Origin: Symbiodinium natans
Lineage: Eukaryota > Sar > Dinophyceae > Suessiales > Symbiodiniaceae
Direction of reading: 5' to 3'
Length of the DNA stretch: 64,000 nt
Assembly: GCA_905221605.1 (NCBI GenBank)
Contig: CAJNDS010002308.1
Span: forward strand, 64,001-128,000
The notes beneath the pieces were generated by a model. The model did no database searches and had not been told where the DNA came from. It saw only the letters and a program-made list of their open reading frames with translations. Every line of letters begins with the position of its first letter. Within the stretch, counting starts at the first letter, position 1. Positions 16,196-26,949 of this stretch are shown piece after piece. A program made the position numbers and the translations under genes.

Positions 16196-19100
16196 ATGGG
16201 GTTGGAAAGGGGAAGGGTACTGAGGAAGAGGGGCAGGGGAAGGGAGTGGAATGGTTGGGTAGAGGGTATCGGCGAGGGGGGTATAGGCGGAGGGGGGGGG
16301 GGTTTGGAGAACGCAGTAGGTGAGGGATTGAGGAGGGGCAGGGGGGCTGGGGAGGGGGGGTGGCGGGGCCAGTGCGGGAAGGGTAGGGTCGAGGCGAGGG
16401 GGGGGGAGGGTTTGGGGTAGGGGTGGGGGTGGGGGTGGGGTGGGGGGAGGTGGCATGTGAGGGGTTGAGGAGGTGGGTGTGTGTGGGGTGGGAGGTCAGG
16501 GACGGGGGGGAGGAGGACGGGTGGGGAGGGAGAGGAGAGGGGCAGGGCAGGAGGAGTGGAATGGTTGGGAAGGGGAAGGGTAGTGGGGGGGGCAGGGGAA
16601 AAAGGGTAGGAGAGGTGGAGTGGGCAGGGATGAGGGGCGGAGTAGCTGGTAGAGGGAAGGCCTGCAGGATGGGGAGGAGGGGGCGGCGGGGGTTGGGCGG
16701 GTGGGGTGGGTAGGGGGGCGGGGGGTGGGGTGGGGGAGGGGGGTGGGGGGAAGGGCGGGAAGGGCGGAAAAAACGAAAAAGGCGGGCGTGTACTGGACCC
16801 TGTAAATGATTGCCTCATCCGCGAGGGGAGGTCTTGGCGGAGGGGGGGGTCGGCAGCGGGTGGGGTAGGGCAGGGGGGGGTGGGGGGTTTAGAGGGTAGG
16901 CCTGTGCGGGATGTGAGGGGCGTGGCTCGTGGGGGGGTGGAGGCAGGGCGGGGTGTGGGTGGGGCGGGGGGCGGGGCGGGGGGGTGGGGGGGACGGACAG
17001 AGGAATGGAGTGGAAGAGGTTGCGGTCAGGGCAGGGATGGGGGAAGGCCCCGGGAAAAAACACGGGGAACAAACAGGGAGGGGAGCAGTGCGGGAGGGTG
17101 GGTGAGGGGGGGGGGGAAGCGAAGGGGGGTGGGGGGGTGAGAGGGGGGGGTGGGGAGAGGCGGGAAGGGCGAGAGGGCGGGCGTGTACTGGACCCTTTAT
17201 CGTTGTCTCATCGGCGGGTGGCAGCGGGTGGGGTAGGGCAGGGGGGGGCTGGGGGGTTTGGTGGTAGGGGTTGGGGGGGGGTGGGTTTCTAATCGGTGGG
17301 GGGTGGGGGGTGGGGGGGTGGGGTGTTGGAGGAGGGAGGGGGGGGGGGGTGGGGTGGGGGATGGGGGGTGGTGGTGGGGGGAGGGGAGGCGGTTGTGTGG
17401 GGAGGGGCAGGGGGGGGGGGGTGGGGGGGGGGGGGCGGGGCGGGAAGGGCGGGGATGGGAGGGTGGGGAGGGCGGGCGTTTACTGGAGCCCAAATCATTG
17501 CTCATCGGCGAGGAAGGGCAAAAGGCGGAGGGGGGAGGGGGAGGGTCGGGGGAGGGTGGAGGAGGGGGGGGGGTGGGTAAGTGGAGAGGTGGAGTGGAAG
17601 AGGTTGCGGTCAGGGCAGGGATGGGGGGAGGTGGGGGGGTGTGAGGGGTTGAGGAGGGAGGGGTGGTGGTGGGGTGTGGAGGGGGGTGGGGGGGGGGGTG
17701 TAAGGCAGTGCAAGAGGGTGGGTGAAGGGGGGGGGGGGGGGAAAGCAAAGGAGGGTGGGGTAGGCTGCGGGCGGTGGGGGGAGGGTGGAGGGGGGGGGGG
17801 GGGTGGGGGGGTTTGGGGGGTTCTAAGGAGGGGTGTGTAGGGGGGGTAGGGGGTTGGGGGCGGGGGGTGGGGCGGGGGGGTGCGGGGACGGAGAGTGGGG
17901 TGGGTTGCGGTCAGGGCAGGGGGGGGTGGGGGGAACAAACAGAGAGGTCGGAGAGGTGGAGGGGAGTTGTGGTCGGGTTGAGGGGGGTGGGGGGGGGGGG
18001 CAGGGGGCTTCTGAGGGGGGGAAGTGGGGAGGGTGGGTGGCGGGGGGGGGGGGGGGGGGGGAATGTGGGGGGGGGGCGAGGGGGTTAGGGGGTGGGGGGG
18101 TGGAGAAAGGGAGGCGGGGTGGGGGGGGGGGGGGTGGGGTGGGGGGGGGGGGCGGGGCGGGAAGGGGGCGGGGAGGGTGGGGAGGGCGGGCGTGTTGTGG
18201 AGCCTTTAAATCATTGCCTCATCGGCGAGGAAGGGCCAAAGGGGAGGAAGGGGTCGGCAGAGGGTGGGGCAGGGCAAGGGGTGGGGGGTGGGGGGTCAGG
18301 GAGGGCGGTTGTGAGGGATGGGAGGAATGGGAGGGGGAGTTGAGGGGGGGGGGGTGGGTTTCTCTTAATGTAGGGGGTTGGGGCGGGGGTGGGGCGGGGG
18401 GGAGGGGGGTAAGTGGAGAGTGGAAGAGTTTGCGGTCAGGGCAGGGAATGGGGGGCAGGTCGGGAAGGGGCGGGAACAAACGGGAGAGGTGGAGGTCGGG
18501 GGGGGGGGAAACAAACAGAGTGTGGGCAGGGGGGGCTGGGGGGTTGGGGTGGTGGGGGGGGGGGGAGGCGGTTGTGTGGGGGTAGGGGGGGGGGGGGGGT
18601 TCTAAGTGGTGTGGTGGGCGGCGGTGGTGAGGGGTGTGAGGAGGAAGGGGTGGGGGGGTGGGGTGGGGGCTGGGGTGGGGTGTGGGGGGGGGGGGTCGGG
18701 AAGGGGGGGGGGGAAGGGGGTGGGTTTCTCTTAATGGTAGGGGGTTGGGGCGGGGGGGTGGGGTGGGGACGGAGGGGGCAGGGCACAAAATGTTCGGAGA
18801 GGTGGAGTGGAGGAGGTTGTCGGGAAACAAACAGAGTGGTGGGGGGTGGGGGAGGCGGTGTGGGAGGGGTAGGGGTTGGGGGGGGGGTTCTATCGGCGGG
18901 TGTGAGGGGTGAGGGGGAGGGGTGGGGGGGTGGGGTGGGTGGGGCAGGGGGCTGGAGGGGGGCAGTGGGGGGGTGAGAAAGAGGCGGGGGTGGGGGGGGG
19001 GTGGGGCGGGGAGGGGGGAGGGAGGGCGGCGTGCGGGTGGGGCGGGCGGGGGGGTGGGGGGTTATGGGGAGGGGTTGGGGAGGGGTGTAGGAGGGTGGGG

Positions 19101-19690
19101 GGGGTGGGGTGTGGAGGGGGGTGGGGGGGGGGGTGGGAGGGGTTGGGGGGGGGGGGGGTAGGGGGCTGGAGGGGGGCAGTGCAAGGGGGGGTTGCAAAAT
19201 GTGGGAGAAGGGCGAGGAGGGGTTCGGGGGTGGGGGGGGGGGGGGGGGTGAGAAGGGGAGGCGGGGTGTGGGGGGGGTAGGGGGGGGGCAGGGCGGAACT
19301 GGAGCATTGAATCATTGCATCGGGCAGGGAGGATAGGCGGAGGGGGGTCGGCAGCAGGTGGGGTAGGGCAGGGGGGGGGGGGGTGAGGGGCGGGGGAGGG
19401 CGGTGAGTGGGAGGGGGGAGTAGGGGGAGGGGGGGGTGGGGGAGGGGCGTCGAAAGTGGGCGAGGAGGGGTTAGGGGGTGAGGGGGTGGGGGGGTGATGT
19501 AGGGGGCGGTGGGGGGCGCGAGGGCGGGCGTGTGCTGGAGCTTTAAATCATTGCCTCATCCGAGGGGAGGGTTTAGGCGGAGGGGGGGATCGGCAGGGGG
19601 GGGTAGGGCAGGGGGGGGGGTGGGGGGTTTGGGGGGGAGGGGTTGGGGGAGGGGGGTTTCTAATCGGTGGGGTGTGGCGGGGGGAAACAA
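16196..19690. repeat. 3.5-kb extremely G-rich block
   Basis: On + this is GGGGTGGG/GGGAGGGG with few C and T. Less G-rich islands recur in it: GGGCGGGCGTGTACTGGACC followed by a TCATTGCCTCATC-type motif (about 16785, 17180, 17475, 18190, 19300 and 19525); AGGTTGCGGTCAGGGCAGG (17018, 17600, 17903, with a TTTGCGGTCAGGGCAGG variant at 18428); AACAAACAGAG (about 17930, 18508, 18828, 19685). It is a degenerate tandem or dispersed structure. Pro- and Gly-rich ORFs on both strands are compositional. Confidence 0.9.
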
Positions 19691-19795
19691 ACAGAGGGTC
19701 TTCACTGACGCCGCCCCGCTGTTGCTGGGGTCGGCGGATATGCTACCCCCCCCCCCCAGCGACCTACCTTTTGGCCTTTTTACAAAAAAAGAATA

Positions 19796-21130
19796 ACGAA
19801 GGCCCAAAAGTCGCGTAGTTAATCACCGGGTAACGAAGGACATCTATTGGGACACCCACCTTGCAGGCCCCGATAAGCCAGCATTGGATGAATATATATT
19901 TTGAATCTGAAGCGGACAATGCTGTTTTTAGGTTTTTAGATCTTTGGTTTTTTCTAGGCAAAATGTGCGTTTAACGGGCAAATACTGTTTTGTTGAGCAG
20001 CATATATATTAAAATAAACAATTGTGTTTGTACTAGGCAAAGAATTAATTAAATACCATCTGACAAGTCCACTGAAATGCCTTATGTTTACATATTCATG
20101 AAACATTGTGCTTATTCTTGTATGCGAATTTAACTCCTGGAGTATTAAGTAAATAGCCCAATCTGACTCAAGCGAATACTGTTTATTCAAAAAAACACAA
20201 TACTCAACTAAAATATGAAATAAACACGAACGGCAACGGAAGCGATTCTACTTAAATAAATTCTACTTAAATAACAATGTAGAAGACTTTTCAAGTACTA
20301 AATAAAGACCACTTATATACCTTCCTAGAAAAGTAGTAATTAAAGGCCATAGCACAAGAATACTGCTTTGTACATAAAAGAATTTGTACTAGGCAAAGTA
20401 TAAACCAAATACTATCTGAAAAGTACACTGCAATAACTTATGTTTACATATTCATGAAATATTTCTTGTTTGAAACCATCAGTCCAGGCGATTTATCTAC
20501 TAAAGCAAGTATTAAGTAAATAGCCCAATCTGACTCAAATGAACACTATTTACAATACCATACCCAACCAAAATGTGAAATATAAACTAATGGAAATAGA
20601 ACACTATTCACAATACCATGCCCAACTAAGATATGCAATAAACACTAACGGAAATAGAAGCGGTTCTACTTACATAACAATGTAAACGACTTCTCAAGTA
20701 CTAAATAAAGACCACTTATATACCTTCCTAGAAATATAGTTAGTAAGGTTTAAAGGCCATGCACAAGAATACTGCTTTGTACATAAATAGAATGTGTGCT
20801 AGGCAAAGTAATAATCAAATACTATCTGAAAAGTCCACTGAATATCTTATGTTTACATATTCATGAAATAGCGCCCAATTTGACTCCAGTGACTACTATT
20901 TAAAGGACCATACTCAACCAAAATACGAAATAAACACTAACAGCAATTGAAGCGATTTTACTTGCATAGCAATTAAATCTTTGTTTCTGAAGTATTTCAT
21001 TAAGACCACTTATATACTATGCCCGAAGCACAATTTGCAGAAGCAAGCTTAAAAATGCACAATCTTCCTAGAAAAGTACTTAGTGAAGGCCATGCACAAG
21101 CAAATTCGCAAGTACAAAAACACACTTAAA
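19796..21130. repeat. AT-rich block with 370-410-bp imperfect tandem repeats
   Basis: Free of heptamers. Segments GTACTAGGCAAAG..ATACCATCTG and TTATGTTTACATATTCATGA recur near 20028, 20388 and 20796. CTAAATAAAGACCACTTATA recurs near 20297 and 20700 with a shorter version at 21000. CCTTCCTAGAAA..GTA follows each. No gene seen. Confidence 0.85.
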
Positions 21131-21154
21131 AATGCGTAGTTATTGCCACGTAAA

Positions 21155-21402
21155 GGCGAACCAAAAAACCAAAATACAAAAACCAAAAAACCAAAACCCA
21201 AAAAAAAAAATATCCGGAACTCTTGGAGAAGCCTCGTAGGGATTCCTGACAGTTCCCGAAAATTGTTTTTTTTGGTTTTGTTGGTTTCTTTGGTTTTGTT
21301 TTTTTTGGTTTTTTTGGGGTTTTTATTTGTTTTTTTGGTTTTGGTGTTTTTGGTTTTTTTGGTTTTTTTTTTTTTTTGGTTTGGTGTTTTTGGTTTTTTA
21401 AT
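21155..21402. repeat. CCAAAAA / GGTTTTT inverted low-complexity arms
   Basis: AACCAAAAACC-type repeats (21160-21210) face GGTTTTTTTGGTTTTG repeats (21265-21400) around a unique 55-bp centre with ATATCCGGAACTCTTGGAGA. It could fold back, but the arms are simple sequence. Confidence 0.75.
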
Positions 21403-21728
21403 TGCCCGTGTATTCGGATTTTAGTTTCATTTTAGTCTACGCCCTAAGAAACACGCTATATTGCACACCGAGTTTGCTTGCAGTGCAGCTGGTTGACTTA
21501 AGACAAGGCGAAAAAGGGTAGGTCACTGGGGGGGTACCATATATATACACACATATATATATATATATAACACATACACTCTGTTAGTAGCATAGAACAA
21601 TGCATGAATGCTTTGTGAAGCAAGTTGTAAATCAATAAGAACATCTTTAGACGGTGTTCTACAGGGTTTATGCCATGAAGTATGGCATACTCCATGTTTC
21701 AGGGGTCATGGACTCTGTTTGCATGCAG

Positions 21729-21772
21729 CCAATGTGCAAGAAGGAGGTACGCAGCAGTGGTGGCACATTTCA
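21729..21772 (+). CDS. Candidate short exon
   Basis: TCTGTTTGCATGCAG| acceptor, then PMCKKEVRSSGGTF, ending CAG|TTTAGGG. Small, plausible. Confidence 0.4.
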
Positions 21773-21942
21773 GTTTAGGGTTTTAGGGTTTTAGGGTTTT
21801 TGGGGTTTGAAAACGGCTTGAATTGTTTTAAAGGGGTTTTGCAAGGGTTTTAAAGGTAAAGGGTTTTGCAGGTTACCCGGGTTTGGGGGTTGTAGGGTTC
21901 TAGGGTTGCAGGGTTTTAGGGTTCTAGGGTCCAGTGTTTGGG

Positions 21943-22026
21943 GGTTCTGCTCTTCATACGGCGGCCTCGGCCGACAGCAACCAAGGCTACTGTTCGCGTG
22001 AACGCCCCTCCGCTGCAATGGCCCCA
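21943..22026 (+). CDS. Candidate terminal exon
   Basis: Frame GSALHTAASADSNQGYCSRE then RPSAAMAP and TAG. TTTAGGG-type repeats left, CCCTAAA right (opposite to most exons), so it may instead be an intron loop. Confidence 0.35.
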
Positions 22027-22609
22027 TAGGTCGTAAACCCTAGAAACCCTAAGCCCTAACTCCTAGAACCTGCAAGCAAGCCCTAAGCCCTAACTCAAGC
22101 CCTAAGGCCTAGCCACAAACCCTAAACCCTAAACCCTAAACCCTAAACCCTAAACCCTGCAAGCTCCTAGGCTCCTACAGAAATAAACCCTAAACCCTAA
22201 GCCCAAAACCCAGCTAACGCTCCCGGTTAGCTCGGGAGTGCCTGTCAGCCCAGGATCTCTGGGGCCCGAAGCCGACACCCTAAAGGTTTAGGGTTTAGGG
22301 TTTAGGGTGCAGGGTTTAGGGTTTACAGGGTTTAGGGTTTGGGGTTTGGGGCAGTTTCGACCTCAGGGTGCAGGGTTTAAGCAGCAGCCGAGGAAGACCC
22401 TGTACTCAGCCCAAACGCTACAATGAGTGCCCTTGAGAAGTAGGTTGTATTGTTGTGTATGTATCTATACATGTATACACATATATACATACACATATAT
22501 ACATACATATATATGTTTATGTATATCCGGACACAAAGAGTACAAATATCTTAATCTGACTTAGAACCCACACGTTGTAGGGCCAGAAACACAGCTTCTA
22601 GCTTTCGTA

Positions 22610-22803
22610 GGGTAGTTACATGGCCCCTTAATATATGAAGCAGGGTTTATGTTTTTGGTGAGAGTGTATATAAGGTTCCTTGTTAATATTTGTGAGTGTA
22701 TATACCTGGTGTCCTTTTGGGGGTACAAGAAATATACACCCTACTTCATATGGCTTTGCAAGAGGGCGAGGCGCCATGTTAAAGGGGCCAGGAAACTGCC
22801 CCA
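22610..22803 (+). mobile_element. Introner-like element, family 4, large copy
   Basis: Left GGGTAGTTACATGGCCCCTT AATATATGAAGCAGGG; right CCCTACTTCATATGG ... CATGTTAAAGGGGCCAGG AAACTGCCCC. Nested inverted arms. Confidence 0.75.
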
Positions 22804-22923
22804 AGCCCCAAGCCCTAAGACCTAATCCCTAACCCCCTCACCCAAGAACCATGAAACTACCCAAAACCCGAAACCCTAAACCCTTAACTAAACCCTAAAC
22901 CCTAAACCCTAAACCCTAGAAAG

Positions 22924-23022
22924 TTGTGGACCCACTGCGATGAGGCGACAGCGCCCGACAAGTGCGACCGCCCCAACGGCTGGTGCGATGCGGACGGGGG
23001 CAAGCATCCTCGGCTCGAAGAA
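22924..23022 (+). CDS. Candidate exon, Cys-rich
   Basis: CCCTAGAAAG| acceptor, then LWTHCDEATAPDKCDRPNGW and CDADGGKHPRLEE; donor GAA|GTCTAGGG. Three Cys in a short span suggest an extracytoplasmic disulphide-bonded region. CCCTAAA left, TTTAGGG right. Confidence 0.65.
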
Positions 23023-23513
23023 GTCTAGGGTTTAGGGGATTTAGGGTTTAGGGTTCAGGGTTTAGGGTTTAGGGTTCAGGGCTTAGGGTTTAGGGTTCAG
23101 GGTTTAGCGTTTAGGGTTTAGGTTTAGGGTTTGGCGTTTGGGGTTTGTGGGGTTTGGGTCTAGGGGTGTTCTCTGGACACTTCGTGGTGTTGGGGGGTGT
23201 GCGTAGGCGGATTTGTAGGGTCTGTTAGTTGAGGGCATTTAGTTGCTTATGGGGGGGGGGGGGGTTCGAAACAGGTCTTCGGTTTTATAGGGTTGTTTAG
23301 GCGGATTTTGAGGGTTATTAAGGGTTTTTAGGTCCAGTTCTTGGGATACAAAGGGGGTACCCCTTTGTAGGTAAGCACCCATACAGGTTTAGGGGTTAGG
23401 GTTTGGGGTTATAAGTCGTATTCTTTTTTACATGCCCGTGCCGTGTCCCTAAGTGCAGGCAGCGTGTCGCTCTTCGCAATGCCGCGTGCGCGGGTGCACA
23501 CTCCATTTTGTAG

Positions 23514-23592
23514 GGTTTAGGGTTTAGGGTTTAGGGTTTAGGGTTTAGGGTTTAGGGTTTAGGGTTTAGGGTTTAGGGTTTAGGGTTTAGGT
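23514..23592. repeat. TTTAGGG array, 11 units
   Basis: Pure run after an island with frame RQRVALRNAACAGAHSIL (23460-23512, GTGCAG| acceptor), which may itself be a short exon. Confidence 0.9.
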
Positions 23593-23818
23593 TTAGGGTT
23601 TTGGGGTTTAGGGTTAGGACCCAGCGTACTATTGGGTCTAGACTCTGAGCATCACCGTGAATCGCATCAATGGGGCTGAGATGCCCCCGCAGGGATGCAC
23701 AACGTGCTGGCCGAGATGGTGTCGAGTGCCATGATGACCCCTAGACCCTGAGAAGCTGGCATCAGACGAGTGTATATGACCCGTCGTAGGAGGAGATAGT
23801 CAAGGATCGGACTCAGGG

Positions 23819-23999
23819 CTTGGGATGTTCCCTCTTATACGAACAGTCCTTGCTAGGGAATATGATAGGGTTTAGGGTTTAGGGTTCAGGGTTTAGGGTT
23901 TAGGGTTTAGGGTTTAGGGTTTAGGGTTTAGGGTTTAGGGTTTAGGGGTTAAGGGTAATCCTTATTCAGGACTCTTTGTAAAAGGGGGAACATCCCAAG
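23819..23999 (+). mobile_element. TIR element, family 6, carrying a TTTAGGG array
   Basis: Left CTTGGGATGTTCCCTCTTAT ACGAACAGTCCTTG; right TCAGGACTCTTTGTAAAAGG GGGAACATCCCAAG. Inside is a TTTAGGG run of about 11 units (23868-23945). The terminal CCCAAG| has the same form as acceptors of other families. A partial relative may lie at 40690-40775. Confidence 0.85.
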
Positions 24000-24235
24000 T
24001 GACGAGTCGAAGGTTGATGGGGTGTCAGTGTCTCCGGTGTAGGATTCAGGGTTTAGGGTTTAGGGTTTAGGGTTTAGGGTTTAGGGTTTAGGGTTTAGGG
24101 TTCAGGGAGGATGTAGGGTTCTATGACAAGGATATATTTAGGATTAGGTACAGGGCTTGCAGGGCTTGTAGAGCTTAGAGGGTTTAGAGGTTTAGAGGGC
24201 TTTTACAGGGTTTAGAGGGTTTAGAGGTTTAGGGG

Positions 24236-24281
24236 GAGAGATCAGGCCCTCCACCCCCAAATCCCGCGCTCGAAGGCGCAA
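24236..24281 (+). CDS. Possible short basic exon
   Basis: Frame EIRPSTPKSRARRRK, before CCCTAAA. Basic, nuclear-localisation-like; weak splice evidence. Confidence 0.35.
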
Positions 24282-24322
24282 AACCCTAAACCCTAAACCC
24301 TGAAGCCTAAATCCTAAACCCC

Positions 24323-24386
24323 ACCTACGCCAGGTATTACAAGGAAAGAGACTGCAACATGGATGGAGCTGGGGCCCGAGACGAGG
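24323..24386 (+). CDS. Candidate exon
   Basis: Frame TYARYYKERDCNMDGAGARD, between CCCTAAA (left) and GGTTTACGG (right). Confidence 0.45.
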
Positions 24387-24683
24387 GTTTACGGTGTTGA
24401 CTTGCTTCCTTAAACCCTAAACCGTAAACCCTAAACCCTAAACCCTAATCCCTAAACCCTAATCCCTAATCCCTAATCCCTAAACCCTAAACCCCAAACC
24501 CCAACCCTGGGATCCCCGATAAAAGTCTCCGCATAAACCCTGCTTCTATTCAGGGGTTCGTTGGTTTAGGGTTTAGGGTTTAGGGTTTAGGGTATAGGGT
24601 TTAGGGTTTGGGGTTTAGGGTTTAGGGTTTGGGGCTTCATCGCCCTACCCCTAAACCCTAATCAGACCCAAGCCCGAAACTCT

Positions 24684-24775
24684 GAACCCTACTTGAAAGC
24701 CGTGCCTAAAGGCTTTCACGCAGTACTTTTGGAGGTAGAGTATAACTGGCCCAAGAAGGAACACCCGAACTCAAC
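24684..24775 (+). CDS. Candidate exon
   Basis: Frame EPYLKAVPKGFHAVLLEVEY then NWPKKEHPNS: a good mix of hydrophobic and charged residues. Acceptor not obvious. Confidence 0.5.
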
Positions 24776-25017
24776 CCTAAACCCTAAGCCCTAAACCCTA
24801 AACCCTAAACCCTAAGCCCTAAGCCCTAAACCCTAAACCCAGCTCTGCGGAGACATCTGGAAATCCCTGGTCCCCGAACCCTAAAACCCTGTAGGGTTCA
24901 GGGTTTAGGGTTTAGGGTTTAGGGAGGGTTTAGGGTTTAGGGATTCGGGTTAGGGTTTTAGAACTCTCAACAACCCTAACCCTGAAACTCCAAAACCCAA
25001 AAGCCCGAAACCCAAAG

Positions 25018-25114
25018 CGCCTGGAAGGTCGTCGACCGCATATGCGATACATACAACTCCAAGTTCAAAGGTGGGGACAAGAGGCACCGATTGGGGTGTG
25101 TCTCGAAAATTCAG
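25018..25114 (+). CDS. Candidate exon
   Basis: CCCAAAG| then AWKVVDRICDTYNSKFKGGD and KRHRLGCVSKI, ending TTCAG|GGTTCGGGG. Two Cys; likely part of the same Cys-rich chain as 22924 and 25503. Confidence 0.6.
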
Positions 25115-25502
25115 GGTTCGGGGTTCCCTCAACCCGCCTTTCGGGTGTAGGGCTCGGGCTCAGGAGGTTAGGGTTCTTAGGGTCTAAGCTTAGGGTTTTA
25201 CGGGCCTGATGTTGCGGGTCAAAAAGCCCCCTAAGCCCCAAACCCCCTAAGCCCTCTCCCTGAGTCCCCTAAGCCCCCGAAGCATTCTTAAGCTCCCTAA
25301 GCCCCCTAAGCCCCTTAAGCCCAAGCCCCCCAAGCCCCCTAAGCCTAAACTCCCTAAGACCCCGAAGCTCCCTAACCTTAGCCCCCAAGCCACCCAAGCC
25401 CCCCAAGCCCCCTAAACTTGCCCTGCACCCTAACCCTATACCCTAAAGGCCCTAAACCCTAAACCCTAAACCCCAAGCCCCCTTTAAAGCTCCGTTCCCA
25501 AG

Positions 25503-25592
25503 CCTGGGAGGTGGATCTTGCTGTCGGGCAGCTGCAGCAAGTACAACACCGGCGATGCACCATCTTGCGCCGAGCTGAAGCCCAAGGAGGAC
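25503..25592 (+). CDS. Candidate exon, Cys-rich, 30 codons
   Basis: TTCCCAAG| then PGRWILLSGSCSKYNTGDAP and SCAELKPKED; donor GAC|GTTTAGGG (first heptamer is the donor). Length 90 nt, phase 0. SCSKYNTGDAPSC resembles PAN/apple-like exons downstream. Confidence 0.65.
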
Positions 25593-25700
25593 GTTTAGGG
25601 TTTAGGGTTTAGGGTTTGGGGTTTAGGGTTTAGGGTTTAGGGTTTAGGGTTTCGGGTTTAGGGTTTAGGGATTTTCGGGCTTGGGCGTTTGGGCTTCGAG

Positions 25701-25786
25701 GTTTGGGCCACCCCTTCGCTGCGAATTTCCGTGTGACGCACTCACGGGATTCGGCAGTGAGGTGAAGCCTTATCGCTTTAGGGACC
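25701..25786 (+). CDS. Candidate exon
   Basis: GCTTCGAG| then FGPPLRCEFPCDALTGFGSE and VKPYRFRDP; two Cys. TTTGGG-like left, CCCTAAA right. Confidence 0.5.
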
Positions 25787-25842
25787 CCAAACCCTAAACC
25801 CTAAGAACCCCAACAGCCCTAAGAACCCGAAGAACCCGAAAA

Positions 25843-25955
25843 AGCCTAAAGCCTAAAGCCTAAAGCCCAAAGCCCAAAGCCCAAAGCCTAAAGCCCAAAG
25901 CCTAAAGCCTAAAGCCTAAAGCCTAAAGCCTAAAGCCTAAAGCCTAAAGCCTAAG
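25843..25955. repeat. Homogeneous heptamer variant AAAGCCT/AAAGCCC
   Basis: About 16 copies of TAAAGCC/CAAAGCC, a one-base-class variant of CCCTAAA confined to this spot. Confidence 0.9.
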
Positions 25956-25977
25956 AATCAAAAAAAAAAAACCTGAG

Positions 25978-26079
25978 CTGCGCCGAAGGACGCCCGAAAT
26001 CGTTGGGACGCCTCTGCCGCGAGTGCCTGGCAGGATGCCAGCGACCATGCGAAACGAGGCCACCGGAGTTTTTGTTGGG
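25978..26079 (+). CDS. Candidate exon, six Cys
   Basis: After AACCTGAG| the frame reads CAEGRPKSLGRLCRECLAGC then QRPCETRPPEFLL: dense Cys spacing typical of a secreted disulphide-rich module. Ends in TTG|GGTTTAGGG. CCCTAAA-type left, TTTAGGG right. Confidence 0.65.
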
Positions 26080-26597
26080 TTTAGGGTTTAGGGTTTAGGG
26101 TTTAGGGTTTAGGGTTTAGGGTTTAGGGTTTAGGGTTTAGGGTTTAGGGTGTGGGGTTTAGGGTTTAGGGTTTAAGGTTTTGGCCCTAAGTTCCCTTCAC
26201 GAGTTCCTAAACCGCAAACCCTAAACTAACCTCAAACCCTAAACCCGGAACCCCAAGCCCTAAACCCTAAACCCTAAGCCTGAACCCTAAACCATAAACC
26301 CTAAACCCTAAACCCAAACCCTAACCCTAAACCCTAAACCCTAAACCCTAAACCTTAAACCCTAAACGCTAAACCCTAAACCCTAAACCCTAAACCTGTG
26401 TTGGGGTTCCCCGGGGCTGGAGCCTTTAGACTTGATGCTGCCTTGGCTTCTTCGATATCTTCAAGGGCTTTAAGGGCTTTAAGGGTGTTTAGGGTTTAGG
26501 GTTTAGGGTTTAGGGTTTAGGGTTTAGGGTTTAGGGTTTAGGGTTTAGGGCTAGGGGTTTAGGGTTTAGGGTTTAGGGCTTAGGGTTTAGGGTTGAG

Positions 26598-26648
26598 CAA
26601 CTACCATGAAACCGACGGAGATGAGAGGTCGCACGTCAACTCCTTCCC
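26598..26648 (+). CDS. Candidate exon, 17 codons
   Basis: GGGTTGAG| then NYHETDGDERSHVNSFP in the best frame, followed by CCC|GTAGGTGGG donor. Clear donor, short. Confidence 0.55.
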
Positions 26649-26949
26649 GTAGGTGGGTTTAGGGTTTAGGGTTTAGGCCTAAACCCTAAACCCTAAACCC
26701 TAAACCCTAAACCCTAAACCCTAAACCCTAGGACTTAGCCACGGTCGTGCCCTTCTAGGAGCCTGTTATAAGGTTTAGGGCTTATGGGGCTTAGGATCAG
26801 GGTCCCCTTACACAACCCTTCGTGCCCCGATATATAACCCTAATTTAGGGTTTAGGGTGTAGGTTTAGGGGTTAGGGTTCAGGGTTTAGGGCTTAGGGCG
26901 TAGGGCCCTAATTCCTCTTATATATATATATATGTATACACACCCCATA

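Noticed and set aside
16021-19315. Many long Pro-rich (-) and Gly-rich (+) ORFs
   Set aside because: Direct result of G-rich composition; several frames open at once, with no splice sites or protein-like residues.
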